The notes under the pieces are model-generated. The model did not search any database. It was given only the letters and a program-made list of their open reading frames with translations, and was not told the origin of the DNA. From Deltaproteobacteria bacterium (GTDB lineage: Bacteria > UBA10199 > SBBF01), in the NCBI GenBank assembly GCA_016207765.1, contig JACQOY010000231.1, positions 1-6,187 of the forward strand: a stretch of 6,187 bases of DNA, in the 5' to 3' direction. The translations under genes were made by a program, and so were the position numbers. Within the stretch, counting starts at the first letter, position 1. Each line of letters begins with the position of its first letter. Below are positions 1 to 5,995 of the stretch, piece after piece.

Positions 1-59
1 GGGTTACCCAGGCCGTTCCCGGTGGGCTATTCCAGGCTCCTGCGTCCGCGCCATCCGCG

Positions 60-255
60 ATGATTTCTTCCAAAACAAAAAAAATCTCATTTGAACGGTC
101 GATTATTAAAACGATCCGCTTTCTGGAAAAGGAAAAGGTCCCCTATTTTGTTTTGGGAGGGCTGGCCGTGGGTGTTTTGGGTGAACCGCGCTTTACCCTC
201 GATATAGACCTCGACACCTATTGAAGAAATTCCTCAAATCATAAAGAGAAAATAA
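60..255 (+). pseudogene. Nucleotidyltransferase N-terminal remnant, frameshifted (MNT / AbiEii-like)
   Basis: The ATG at 60 opens a 54-codon frame ending at the TGA at 222-224. Residues about 29-51 read YFVLGGLAVGVLG-EPRFTLDIDL. This is the GG...DxD signature that opens the catalytic core of minimal nucleotidyltransferases, such as the AbiEii/DUF1814-type toxins and MNT proteins. In that family the GG binds the nucleotide phosphates and the two Asp hold the metal. Just past DIDLDT, reading moves to the next frame (from 220) and gives IEEIPQIIKRK before a TAA at 253-255. That peptide fits the helix expected after the strand with the Asp pair, so one inserted base near 219 probably broke the gene. 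The family normally runs to well over 100 residues, and the rest is absent because a convergent gene begins at 282. I read it as a decayed, truncated toxin-like gene; an intact 54-residue protein is less likely. The family assignment rests on one motif. Confidence 0.6.
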
Positions 256-281
256 TCCAGGCTCGATATCCCCCCCGATCG

Positions 282-857
282 TCAAAACAAAAACTGCTCC
301 GCCAGAAAGGCCACGACGAGCGGCACGGTGAGGTTATCCCAGTCCTTGAAAGGAAGTGATTCGAGGAAGGCGCCGACCACTGAAATAATGATCGCCTTTG
401 ACGGCGGCAGAAAGATAAAAGAGACAGGAAGGGCGGAAACCAAAAAAGCCAGCGATCCGGCGTAGGTTTTTCGGGAAAAAAAGGGGAGTTTGGTCCGTCC
501 GAATTTTTTTCCAACCATGGCGGCCAGGGTATCGCAGAAGCCGGCCTGGTAAATTCCAACCAGCGATGCCTCCCACGAAAAAAAGCTGATCGCCAGCAAA
601 ACCCCGATGGCGAGAAAAAGGGGGGCTTTGGCGTAGCGGCGAAGCTCCTCGTCACGCTGAATTTTTGCAACCAGAGGATGAGCGAAAAACGTTTTCCCCG
701 TCACCTTTCTCCATTCTGAAAAAGAATAAAAAATGATGAAGAAAAGAAGGACGGCCTGTGCGGAAAAGAGCGAATACCAGGCGCACAGCGGCACGGCAAG
801 AGCGAAAAGATGGACCGCCTTGCGCGAGAGTTCGAATGAATAGGTGGAACCGTTCAT
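282..857 (-). CDS. CTP-dependent polyprenol/phytol/diacylglycerol kinase-like membrane protein (SEC59/DGK1/VTE5 family)
   Basis: This is an integral membrane protein of 191 residues. Members of this family phosphorylate a lipid alcohol (dolichol, phytol or diacylglycerol), usually with CTP, at the cytoplasmic membrane. Seen here: an N-terminal RKAVH (12-16); hydrophobic segments at about 17-45, 78-94, 97-115, 133-150 and 155-168; the motif CDTLAAMVGKKFGRTKL (108-124), matching the family's GD.aA..vGk.fG; KTYAGS (130-135), matching the KS.EGS segment; and late FLES (164-167) and DWDNLTVP (172-179), matching the E...DN..vP ending. These blocks occur in the family's order and nothing looks broken. 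Length is typical of short bacterial members. The ATG at 857 is kept because RKxxH must stay near the N-terminus, although no clear Shine-Dalgarno precedes it. The gene lies downstream of the transporter at 936-1727 but is separated from it by a repeat-filled gap. The substrate cannot be told from sequence; salvage of an isoprenoid alcohol or undecaprenol/diacylglycerol recycling are both possible. Confidence 0.82.
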   Translation of the reverse strand: MNGSTYSFELSRKAVHLFALAVPLCAWYSLFSAQAVLLFFIIFYSFSEWRKVTGKTFFAHPLVAKIQRDEELRRYAKAPLFLAIGVLLAISFFSWEASLVGIYQAGFCDTLAAMVGKKFGRTKLPFFSRKTYAGSLAFLVSALPVSFIFLPPSKAIIISVVGAFLESLPFKDWDNLTVPLVVAFLAEQFLF

Positions 858-882
858 GGGGCAGACCAGCGAAAAGGGACTG

Positions 883-918
883 GTGACCAGGGACTAAAAG
901 CTTTAGGTCACTGGTCAC
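883..918. repeat. Imperfect inverted repeat (possible hairpin) between transporter and kinase genes
   Basis: The left arm, GTGACCAGGGACTAAA (883-898), faces the right arm at 902-918, whose reverse complement is GTGACCAGTGACCTAAA. They differ by one substitution and one extra base, around a 3-base AGC loop. The two arms could form a stem of about 16 pairs. It lies just past the stop codon of the minus-strand transporter gene, so it could protect the 3' end or attenuate read-through into the kinase gene. There is no T-run after it on the minus strand, so it is not a classic intrinsic terminator. Confidence 0.6.
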
Positions 919-938
919 GGGTCACTGGTCACGGGTCA
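906..938. repeat. Heptanucleotide tandem repeat (TGACC[C/A]G on the minus strand)
   Basis: On the plus strand the 14-bp unit GGTCACTGGTCACG occurs twice in perfect copies (906-919 and 920-933), followed by GGTCA (934-938). Read on the minus strand this is alternating heptamers, TGACCCG and TGACCAG, about 4.7 copies. The last unit supplies the TGA stop codon (936-938) of the transporter gene, so the array begins exactly at the end of the coding sequence. Its left end overlaps the right arm of the inverted repeat. Two units are too few, and lack spacers, for a CRISPR; this is a short intergenic minisatellite. Confidence 0.85.
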
Positions 939-1727
939 GATTCTCTTTTCCTGCACTTCGCTCCGCGCCTCAAAAAAATTCTTTTCGTCGTGACGGAAGA
1001 GCTTTTTCTTTGCAAACCGCACCTTCACCGCCGTGTAATGTTCCCGGCCTATTATAATACGAAACGGGATCATCAGGATATAGAAGATCGGGATCAGAAT
1101 GAATGAAAAGACAAACCATTGCACATAGCGGGTTACCGCAAGGGAGAGCGCCTCGCCCAAAATAAACGGGGCCTCGTTTTCCAGGGCCGCCCCGCAGGCC
1201 GAGAAAAAGGCAAGCCCCAGAAGATGCGCCATGAACAGGCGGATAATGATGAATCCGCCATGCGTTATCCTGCGGAACAATTCGAAAACAAGGGAGGTGA
1301 AGGCAAACCCGGCGGCAACCGAACCGGCCAGAGAAGAAACAAAGCGGGGTTGCAGATTAAAAAGAGCGGCAAATGCCTGATCGAAAACCAGCTGATTTTG
1401 CGCGGTGGGGATAAAGGTCAGCCCCTTTAAAAGGCCCCAGATAAAAACGACCGCCAGTCCGCCGGCGATCGAGAGAGAGATTGCCGCCCCCTTGCCGAAA
1501 AATTCGTTGACCAGGTCGAGACAGATAAGGCCCAAGGCCAAAAGAAAAACCGGGAAGGGGAGAACCCCGATATTCAGCGGATACCCGGTGTTATCCACCT
1601 CCAGGACGGCGATCGGCCCTTCAACCAGGGCGATGGTCTTTCCCTGCAGAATATAGGACAGAACGACAAGAACCAGAAAAAGAGAGCACAAAAGAATCAG
1701 GGCCAGTTCGGGGCGTTTATTTTCCAT
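936..1727 (-). CDS. VUT-family (YhhQ-like) transporter, probable queuosine precursor uptake
   Basis: This is a hydrophobic inner-membrane protein of 263 residues. Family members import queuosine precursors (preQ0/preQ1) for tRNA modification. Seen here: about six membrane segments (roughly 8-28, 55-72, 80-100, 128-150, 160-182 and 200-222). The diagnostic stretch LDLVNEFFGK lies at 70-79, corresponding to the family's D..NE.yGk at the end of an early helix. The stretch FDQAFAALFNLQPRFVSSLAG lies at 115-135, corresponding to the usual Q.aF..vFg..pRi..aS segment. The charged tail after about 223, rich in Lys, Arg and Glu, is longer than in short homologues. The ATG at 1727 was chosen over a further in-frame extension to 1976 because that extension is arginine-rich, lies wholly inside the upstream gene and precedes a clear hydrophobic N-terminus. 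The start is 5 bases after the upstream stop, with AAGG/AGAAGG just before it, suggesting translational coupling. The exact cargo is inferred from family alone. Confidence 0.82.
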   Translation of the reverse strand: MENKRPELALILLCSLFLVLVVLSYILQGKTIALVEGPIAVLEVDNTGYPLNIGVLPFPVFLLALGLICLDLVNEFFGKGAAISLSIAGGLAVVFIWGLLKGLTFIPTAQNQLVFDQAFAALFNLQPRFVSSLAGSVAAGFAFTSLVFELFRRITHGGFIIIRLFMAHLLGLAFFSACGAALENEAPFILGEALSLAVTRYVQWFVFSFILIPIFYILMIPFRIIIGREHYTAVKVRFAKKKLFRHDEKNFFEARSEVQEKRI

Positions 1728-1732
1728 ACCTT

Positions 1733-2503
1733 CTACCTTGGGTTGTATCCCTCCCACATTCGCCAGGGATGGCTGTCCTCCACGACGAGGCTCCAGTAGG
1801 GTTCGCCGGCGGTTCGCCAGGGATCGATCAGAATGCCGGCGGAAAACGGCGCCCCTTGGGGCGCAATCACCGCAACATTGTGTTCGGTCATCTTGCCGGG
1901 GTGCGCCTCGGCCCAGTAAGTGACAAAATGAGGATGTTCCACCGTGTTGATGATGTTCAAAATGTCCTCGGCCCAATGTTTGCAGGCCCCGCGGCTGGCC
2001 AGACCAATATCGATGATGAAGTTATGAACGAGTGGAAAGGTGTGGATATTGTAGAAGTCCCGCAATTTTTCTATTCCCTTAACGACACTGTAGGCAATCT
2101 CGTTTGCCTCGTTTTCCATCTTTGTCCTGTCATCATCCGGCGTATTCTTGTGAACGGCAAGATAATTATCCACGAGGTCTCTTTTCAGGTGGGAGGCATA
2201 TCCCCAGAATTCAGCCTCCCTTTTGAGATCCAGATAATATTTTCTTTTTTTTCGGTCCTGCCGGCTCATCGACATGACCGGTTTCCCTTTTTCCTCAAAC
2301 TGGCGGATGAGAGACATCCGGTTGTTTTTTTTGAAATCGGCCAGCGTCTTGAAGACTTCCCCATGGCGGATATCGGCATCGTAGGGGGTGATGGTTTTTT
2401 CCGGAATAATGGGGGACGGTTTGTCGCCGGCAAGGGACAAAACAGGGAAAAAAAGGAGAAACGCAAAAACCGGATAAAATGACTGTTTCTTTTTTGATGT
2501 CAT
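1733..2503 (-). CDS. Exported protein with putative Cys-His-Asp (papain/transglutaminase-like) triad
   Basis: This 256-residue protein begins with a clear signal peptide: KKK at 4-6, a hydrophobic core at 9-24, and a likely signal peptidase I site after SLA (23-25). There is no lipobox Cys, so it is probably periplasmic or secreted. The middle (about 45-150) is charged and helix-prone, with KKRKYYLDLKREAEFWGY (85-102). The C-terminal part holds SRGACKHWAEDIL (170-182), EHNVAVIAP (207-215) and GILIDPWRTAGEPYW (223-237). An ordered Cys174 at the start of a helix, His208 opening a strand and Asp227 in a later strand is the layout of papain-fold and transglutaminase-like hydrolases. Trp177 and the DPW turn support it. 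Catalysis is inferred; no family name came to mind. It is first in the minus-strand group and just upstream of the VUT transporter. The ATG at 2503 gives the signal peptide, but its Shine-Dalgarno is weak. Confidence 0.72.
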   Translation of the reverse strand: MTSKKKQSFYPVFAFLLFFPVLSLAGDKPSPIIPEKTITPYDADIRHGEVFKTLADFKKNNRMSLIRQFEEKGKPVMSMSRQDRKKRKYYLDLKREAEFWGYASHLKRDLVDNYLAVHKNTPDDDRTKMENEANEIAYSVVKGIEKLRDFYNIHTFPLVHNFIIDIGLASRGACKHWAEDILNIINTVEHPHFVTYWAEAHPGKMTEHNVAVIAPQGAPFSAGILIDPWRTAGEPYWSLVVEDSHPWRMWEGYNPR

Positions 2504-2521
2504 CTTGTTACACCAAAAGAA

Positions 2522-4810
2522 ATGGTCGAATTTTTGGTTCGACAGGCCCTCCGTTTTCGTCTTCCGTTTGTCGCCGTTATTCTAGCCCTCACGACGGTTT
2601 CTGCAATTTATTTTTCCGTCAATTTTGGTAACTCGGACAATTCGCTCCCGGTCTGGTTTGAGCCGGACGATCCCGATTATGTTGCCTATCAGGATTATCT
2701 GCGCGAGTTCGGAAACGACCGGTTTATCCTCCTCGGTTTCGAGGTGCCGGAGGTTTTTTCACCCCCTGTTTTGCGCTTTGTGCAGGAGTTGACGGAGGAA
2801 CTGAAAAAGGTTCCTGATGTCGAAAAAGTCACCGGCATCACCAATGTCGAATATATCGACGGGACAGCCGATGAGATCAGGATCCATCCCTTTATCGAGT
2901 CCGTTCCGGGGGACGAGGCATCGCTTCTTTTGCTTCGGGAAAAGGCTCTGGGCGAGCGGGACTTCGTGGGGAATCTGATCTCCGCCGACACAAAAATTTT
3001 GAGTCTGGTGGCCAAAATAAACACCGGTCACACCATTGAGGAAAGCTCCCGGCTTAAAAAACGGATCGATGATCTTGTCGCCCGGGTCAACCGGGAAGGT
3101 TATCCCTTTTACCTTGCCGGATCCCCCATTACCGACGAAGCCTTCGATAGATTGGTGATCCGGGATCAGCAGATGTTCATCATTTCCATCATTACGCTGG
3201 TGGTTGTGCTTCTGGTTGTTTTTTTCCGGAGCGCCGTGGTGGCGGTTGTTCCCACCGCCGTGCAGGTTTCGGTGCTGATGTGGGTTTTGGCCCTTTATTA
3301 TCTGGTTGGTTACCGGATGAACGTGGTGGGGGGGATGATGGTCCCCATTTTGATTGCCGTCTGTATTGCCGATTCCGTGCATTTGGTTTTGGAATACTAT
3401 CACAGCCGGGCGGGCGGACTGCATCGGGACAAGGCGCTCATTCATGCCGCCAAAAACCTCTGGCGTCCGTGCCTCTACACCGCCATGACCACTCTGGCCG
3501 GGTTTGTTTCGTTTCAATCGAGCTCCATCCGGCCGATCAACGCCCTTGGGACGCTGACCGCCGTGGGCGTGGCGCTGGCCTTTCTGTTGACCATTTTCTT
3601 TATCCCGGTGGTTCTTTCGTATCTCCCCGAACCGAAGAAAAAAGTTGTGGAACATTTGGAGGGGGGGCTTGTCCGGCGGCTTCTGGAAGCGGTCACTTCA
3701 CTGCTTTTGAAACGACACCGGTTTGTGGCCTTTGTCTTCATCATGTTTGCCGCCATGGCCTTGATCGGCATGACAAAACTGAAGGTTGAAACAAATTTTC
3801 TCGAATATTTTCCGCCATGGGAGAAAGTGAGGGGCGATCTGGAGTTTTTCAACCGCAAACTCTCCGGGGTTGGGTCGTATGAGGTTGTTCTCACGGCGCA
3901 GGATCCTTCGTGGGAAATTGCGCGTGATCCGCAGGTATTAAAGGAGGTCGACCGGTTTGGACTTTCAATTTTGAACAATCAATTTACGCGCGAGGTGCAA
4001 TCGCACGTCGATACCATCAAAAAAATCAATCAGGCCTTTCACGAGGGAGGGGAAGAATTTTACCGTGTGCCTGATACCAGGGAGGAGGTGGCCCAACTCC
4101 TCCTCCTGGCCCAAAGTGGGGGTGAGACGGAAATCGACCAGTACAAATCGCAGGATGACAAAAAAATCCACCTGACCGTCCGCACCGAGTGGGGTTCCTC
4201 CGAGCGGATGAACGCCTATCTTTCAACCATGCGGGGGGAAGCCGAGAACCGGTTTAAGCCCTTCGGCATTCAGGTCCTCCTGACCGGCTACGGACCTCTC
4301 TGGATCCGGCTCGATCACGATATTCTGGCAAGCCAGATTTCCAGTTTTATCATCGCCTTTGCCGTTGTCTCCATCATGATGATGATGTTCCTCAAGAGCT
4401 GGAAAATCGGCCTGTTGAGCATGGTGCCGAACGTTCTGCCGATTGTCTATACGATGGGGATCATGGGTTTTGCCGGGATTCATCTCAATGTTTCCACCGT
4501 GATGATTGCGGCCATCACCGTCGGCATCACCGTGGACGATACCATCCATTATCTGGTCCGCTTCGGCGATGCGATCCGGCGCGAAGGCGATTACGGGCTG
4601 GCCATTCGCCGGGCCAACCGCACTGTCGGAACGGCCATTCTCTTTACTTCCTGCATTCTCATGGGGGGCTTTTCGGTAATGTGCCTTGGGTCGTTTATCC
4701 CTTCCATCTATTTCGGGGCCATGACGGCGCTAACCCTCTTTTTGGCGATTTTGTGTGAAATCTTTTTGACGCCGATTCTGCTTTTGTGGTTTAAACCGTT
4801 TAAATCCTGA
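2522..4810 (+). CDS. RND-superfamily exporter (COG1033/MMPL-type permease)
   Basis: This 762-residue membrane protein has the two-fold RND layout. TM1 (about 12-33) is followed by a large extracytoplasmic loop (34-210), then five helices to about 370. TM7 (about 400-418) is followed by a second loop to about 598, then five more helices to the end. Both loops start alike: LPVWFEPDDPDYVAYQDYLREFG in the first and FLEYFPPWEKVRGDLEFFNRKL in the second, as expected from internal duplication. TM4 carries IADSVH (Asp284, His287) and TM10 carries GITVDDTIH (Asp672, Asp673, His676), the charged residues that in RND pumps relay protons or cations. Members of the COG1033/MMPL group move lipids or other hydrophobic molecules out of the membrane. 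No membrane-fusion or outer-membrane partner gene is visible. Length is normal and the frame is clean. The ATG at 2522 is the most upstream start after the TGA at 2495-2497, with only a weak AAAAGA before it. It probably shares a transcript with the channel gene 15 bases downstream. The substrate is unknown. Confidence 0.9.
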   Translation: MVEFLVRQALRFRLPFVAVILALTTVSAIYFSVNFGNSDNSLPVWFEPDDPDYVAYQDYLREFGNDRFILLGFEVPEVFSPPVLRFVQELTEELKKVPDVEKVTGITNVEYIDGTADEIRIHPFIESVPGDEASLLLLREKALGERDFVGNLISADTKILSLVAKINTGHTIEESSRLKKRIDDLVARVNREGYPFYLAGSPITDEAFDRLVIRDQQMFIISIITLVVVLLVVFFRSAVVAVVPTAVQVSVLMWVLALYYLVGYRMNVVGGMMVPILIAVCIADSVHLVLEYYHSRAGGLHRDKALIHAAKNLWRPCLYTAMTTLAGFVSFQSSSIRPINALGTLTAVGVALAFLLTIFFIPVVLSYLPEPKKKVVEHLEGGLVRRLLEAVTSLLLKRHRFVAFVFIMFAAMALIGMTKLKVETNFLEYFPPWEKVRGDLEFFNRKLSGVGSYEVVLTAQDPSWEIARDPQVLKEVDRFGLSILNNQFTREVQSHVDTIKKINQAFHEGGEEFYRVPDTREEVAQLLLLAQSGGETEIDQYKSQDDKKIHLTVRTEWGSSERMNAYLSTMRGEAENRFKPFGIQVLLTGYGPLWIRLDHDILASQISSFIIAFAVVSIMMMMFLKSWKIGLLSMVPNVLPIVYTMGIMGFAGIHLNVSTVMIAAITVGITVDDTIHYLVRFGDAIRREGDYGLAIRRANRTVGTAILFTSCILMGGFSVMCLGSFIPSIYFGAMTALTLFLAILCEIFLTPILLLWFKPFKS
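2579..2606 (-). promoter_or_regulatory. Candidate sigma70-like promoter for the minus-strand group
   Basis: Read on the minus strand, TTGCAG (2601-2606) and TAGAAT (2579-2584) are separated by 16 bases. The -10 matches TATAAT at five of six positions and the -35 is weaker. It sits about 75 bases before the ATG at 2503, inside the start of the exporter gene. This is where a promoter has to be, because only 18 bases separate the divergent genes. Short matches like this arise by chance, so treat it as a candidate. Confidence 0.3.
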
Positions 4811-4812
4811 AC

Positions 4813-4818
4813 AGGAGG
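4813..4818 (+). promoter_or_regulatory. Shine-Dalgarno AGGAGG for the channel gene
   Basis: A perfect AGGAGG lies 7 bases before the ATG at 4826 and inside the 15-base gap after the exporter stop. This spacing favours the ATG over the in-frame TTG at 4823. It is by far the strongest ribosome-binding site in the window, while the exporter itself has a poor one. The channel may therefore be translated more efficiently than the pump from the shared message. Confidence 0.85.
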
Positions 4819-4825
4819 AATTTTG

Positions 4826-5884
4826 ATGCGAAAACTTTCCCCCCCTTTTTTCCTTTTACTGACAAGCCCGCAGTTTAGAACACAGGTCTGGCTTGCCAGT
4901 ACTACAAGACCGTGGGGATGGTCCTCTCGGACCGTCTTCTTAACAACGGTCTTGTTGGTAATCTGCCTTTTTTCATCCGTGGCGAAGGCTCAAGAGGAGG
5001 TCAAACAGAAGGAGGTTTACGCGGGAGTCTACGTGAACCAGATTTACGCCTCAAGCTTGAAGGACAACCAGTTTTCGGTCGATTTCTGGATCTGGTTCCG
5101 CTGGAAGGGGGATGGCATCAAGCCGGCTGAAAGTTTTGATCTGGTGAATGGCCGTATCGAATCGAGGGAATCGCTCTACGAAGATACCCTTTCAGGGCTC
5201 CATTATGCGGCTGTCCGCGTGAACGCCACAATGACCAAATTTTGGGACATCAGGCGGTTTCCGCTGGACAACCATGTGTTGACCGTCGAGATCGAGGACA
5301 ACGAAAACGAGGAATACAAGCTGAAGTACATTCCGGACGTCGAAAACAGCGCCGTCGATCCCGGCGTTCAGGTGCCCGGATGGCGGCTGGGGAAAACATG
5401 GCCGGCGGTTCATTCGCACGGATATAAGACGAATTACGGCGATATCTCGCTTCCCACGGGCAACGAATCGGTTTATTCCCGTTTCATCTATGCCATGGAG
5501 ATCATCCGGCCCGGTTACGGTTATTTTTTGAAGCTGTTTTTGAGCGTCTTTATCGCCACGCTGATCTCGTTTCTTGCGTTTGCCATCAAACCGACCGATC
5601 TCGATCCCCGCTTCGGCCTGGGGATCGGCGCGATTTTCGCCGCAGTGGCCAGCGAGTATGTGATTACCTCGTCGCTACCCGACACCAACCTCATCACCAT
5701 GGCCGACAAGCTTCACATTCTGGCGATTGTTTTCATTTTTCTTTCCCTGCTGGAGTCGACCATCTCGCTTATCTTCTTCGGCAAAGGGAAGGAAAAGATA
5801 TCCCGGCGGCTCGATACCTGGTCGCTTATTGTTTTCCTGGCTGTTTATATTACCTTGAACGCCACGGTGATTTTTGGGAGATAA
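4826..5884 (+). CDS. Pentameric ligand-gated ion channel homologue (prokaryotic Cys-loop family)
   Basis: The 352-residue protein has the pLGIC plan: export signal, beta-rich extracellular ligand-binding domain, then four helices. A hydrophobic core (37-52) ends in AKA (53-55), so cleavage before Gln56 is likely. In the domain (about 63-228), VYVNQIYASSLKDNQFSVDF (68-87) followed by WIWFRW (88-93) matches the first strands of the family. RRFPLDNHVLTVEIED (143-158) is the FP.D loop with its following strand; the two loop cysteines of animal receptors are missing, as usual in bacteria. Pre-M1 is RPGY (228-231). M1 is about 233-253, M2 261-283 beginning DPRFGLGIGAIF, M3 295-318 after SLPDTNLITMADK, and M4 331-350. 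The protein would assemble as a pentamer in the inner membrane with the sensor domain in the periplasm. Ligand and ion selectivity are unknown. Odd points: about 35 residues precede the signal core and include a second hydrophobic stretch (8-13), and the stop codon touches the tRNA gene. It probably forms an operon with the RND exporter. Confidence 0.83.
   Translation: MRKLSPPFFLLLTSPQFRTQVWLASTTRPWGWSSRTVFLTTVLLVICLFSSVAKAQEEVKQKEVYAGVYVNQIYASSLKDNQFSVDFWIWFRWKGDGIKPAESFDLVNGRIESRESLYEDTLSGLHYAAVRVNATMTKFWDIRRFPLDNHVLTVEIEDNENEEYKLKYIPDVENSAVDPGVQVPGWRLGKTWPAVHSHGYKTNYGDISLPTGNESVYSRFIYAMEIIRPGYGYFLKLFLSVFIATLISFLAFAIKPTDLDPRFGLGIGAIFAAVASEYVITSSLPDTNLITMADKLHILAIVFIFLSLLESTISLIFFGKGKEKISRRLDTWSLIVFLAVYITLNATVIFGR
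4858..4900 (+). repeat. Stem-loop 1 inside the channel gene start
   Basis: The arm ACTGACAAGCC (4858-4868) is complementary to GGCTTGCCAGT (4890-4900) at 10 of 11 positions, around a 21-base loop. It lies within codons 11-25 of the channel gene, in the odd N-terminal extension before the signal core, and could affect early translation or mark a small inserted element. Confidence 0.55.
4904..4955 (+). repeat. Stem-loop 2 with nested and competing hairpins inside the channel gene start
   Basis: The outer arms ACAAGACCGT (4904-4913) and ACGGTCTTGT (4946-4955) are perfectly complementary over 10 bases. Inside them GGTCC-TCTC-GGACC (4920-4933) is a perfect small hairpin. A rival pairing joins GACCGT (4930-4935) with ACGGTC (4946-4951). 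The latter two pairings cannot both form, and the rival also displaces the outer stem. This resembles a switchable RNA, but no known riboswitch class was recognised. Confidence 0.55.
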
Positions 5885-5977
<93 letters not shown>

Positions 5978-5995
5978 AGAATTCACACATGCATC

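Noticed and set aside
1..63. End of an upstream gene overlapping the nucleotidyltransferase start (TGA at 61-63 sharing ATGA with the ATG)
   Set aside because: An ATGA overlap is typical of gene pairs, but the about 20 residues visible (GLPRPFPVGYSRLLRPRHPR) match nothing I recognise and all three plus frames are open here.
256..281. Rho-independent terminator between the nucleotidyltransferase relic and the kinase gene
   Set aside because: There is a C-run and a short CGATCG palindrome but no stable GC stem followed by a T-run on either strand.
906..938. CRISPR array
   Set aside because: The units are directly adjacent, 7 or 14 bp long and lack spacers.
1728..1976. N-terminal extension of the VUT transporter frame to 346 residues
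   Set aside because: The extension is arginine-rich, non-hydrophobic and fully inside the upstream gene on the same strand. The ATG at 1727 has a ribosome-binding site and starts a proper membrane segment.
1769..2482. A 237-codon plus-strand open frame
   Set aside because: It lies exactly antisense to the exported protein, which has a signal peptide and a motif-bearing C-terminus. The antisense product shows no domain.
2759..3655. A 298-codon minus-strand open frame
   Set aside because: It is a His/Gln/Gly-rich antisense shadow of the RND gene's hydrophobic regions, with no recognisable motif.
4823..4825. TTG as start of the channel gene
   Set aside because: The ATG immediately after it has the better spacing (7 bases) from AGGAGG. 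The difference is one residue.
4914..4955. Fluoride-type or other known riboswitch, suggested by GGGGATGGTCC
   Set aside because: The rest of the conserved core is absent and the segment lies inside an open reading frame.
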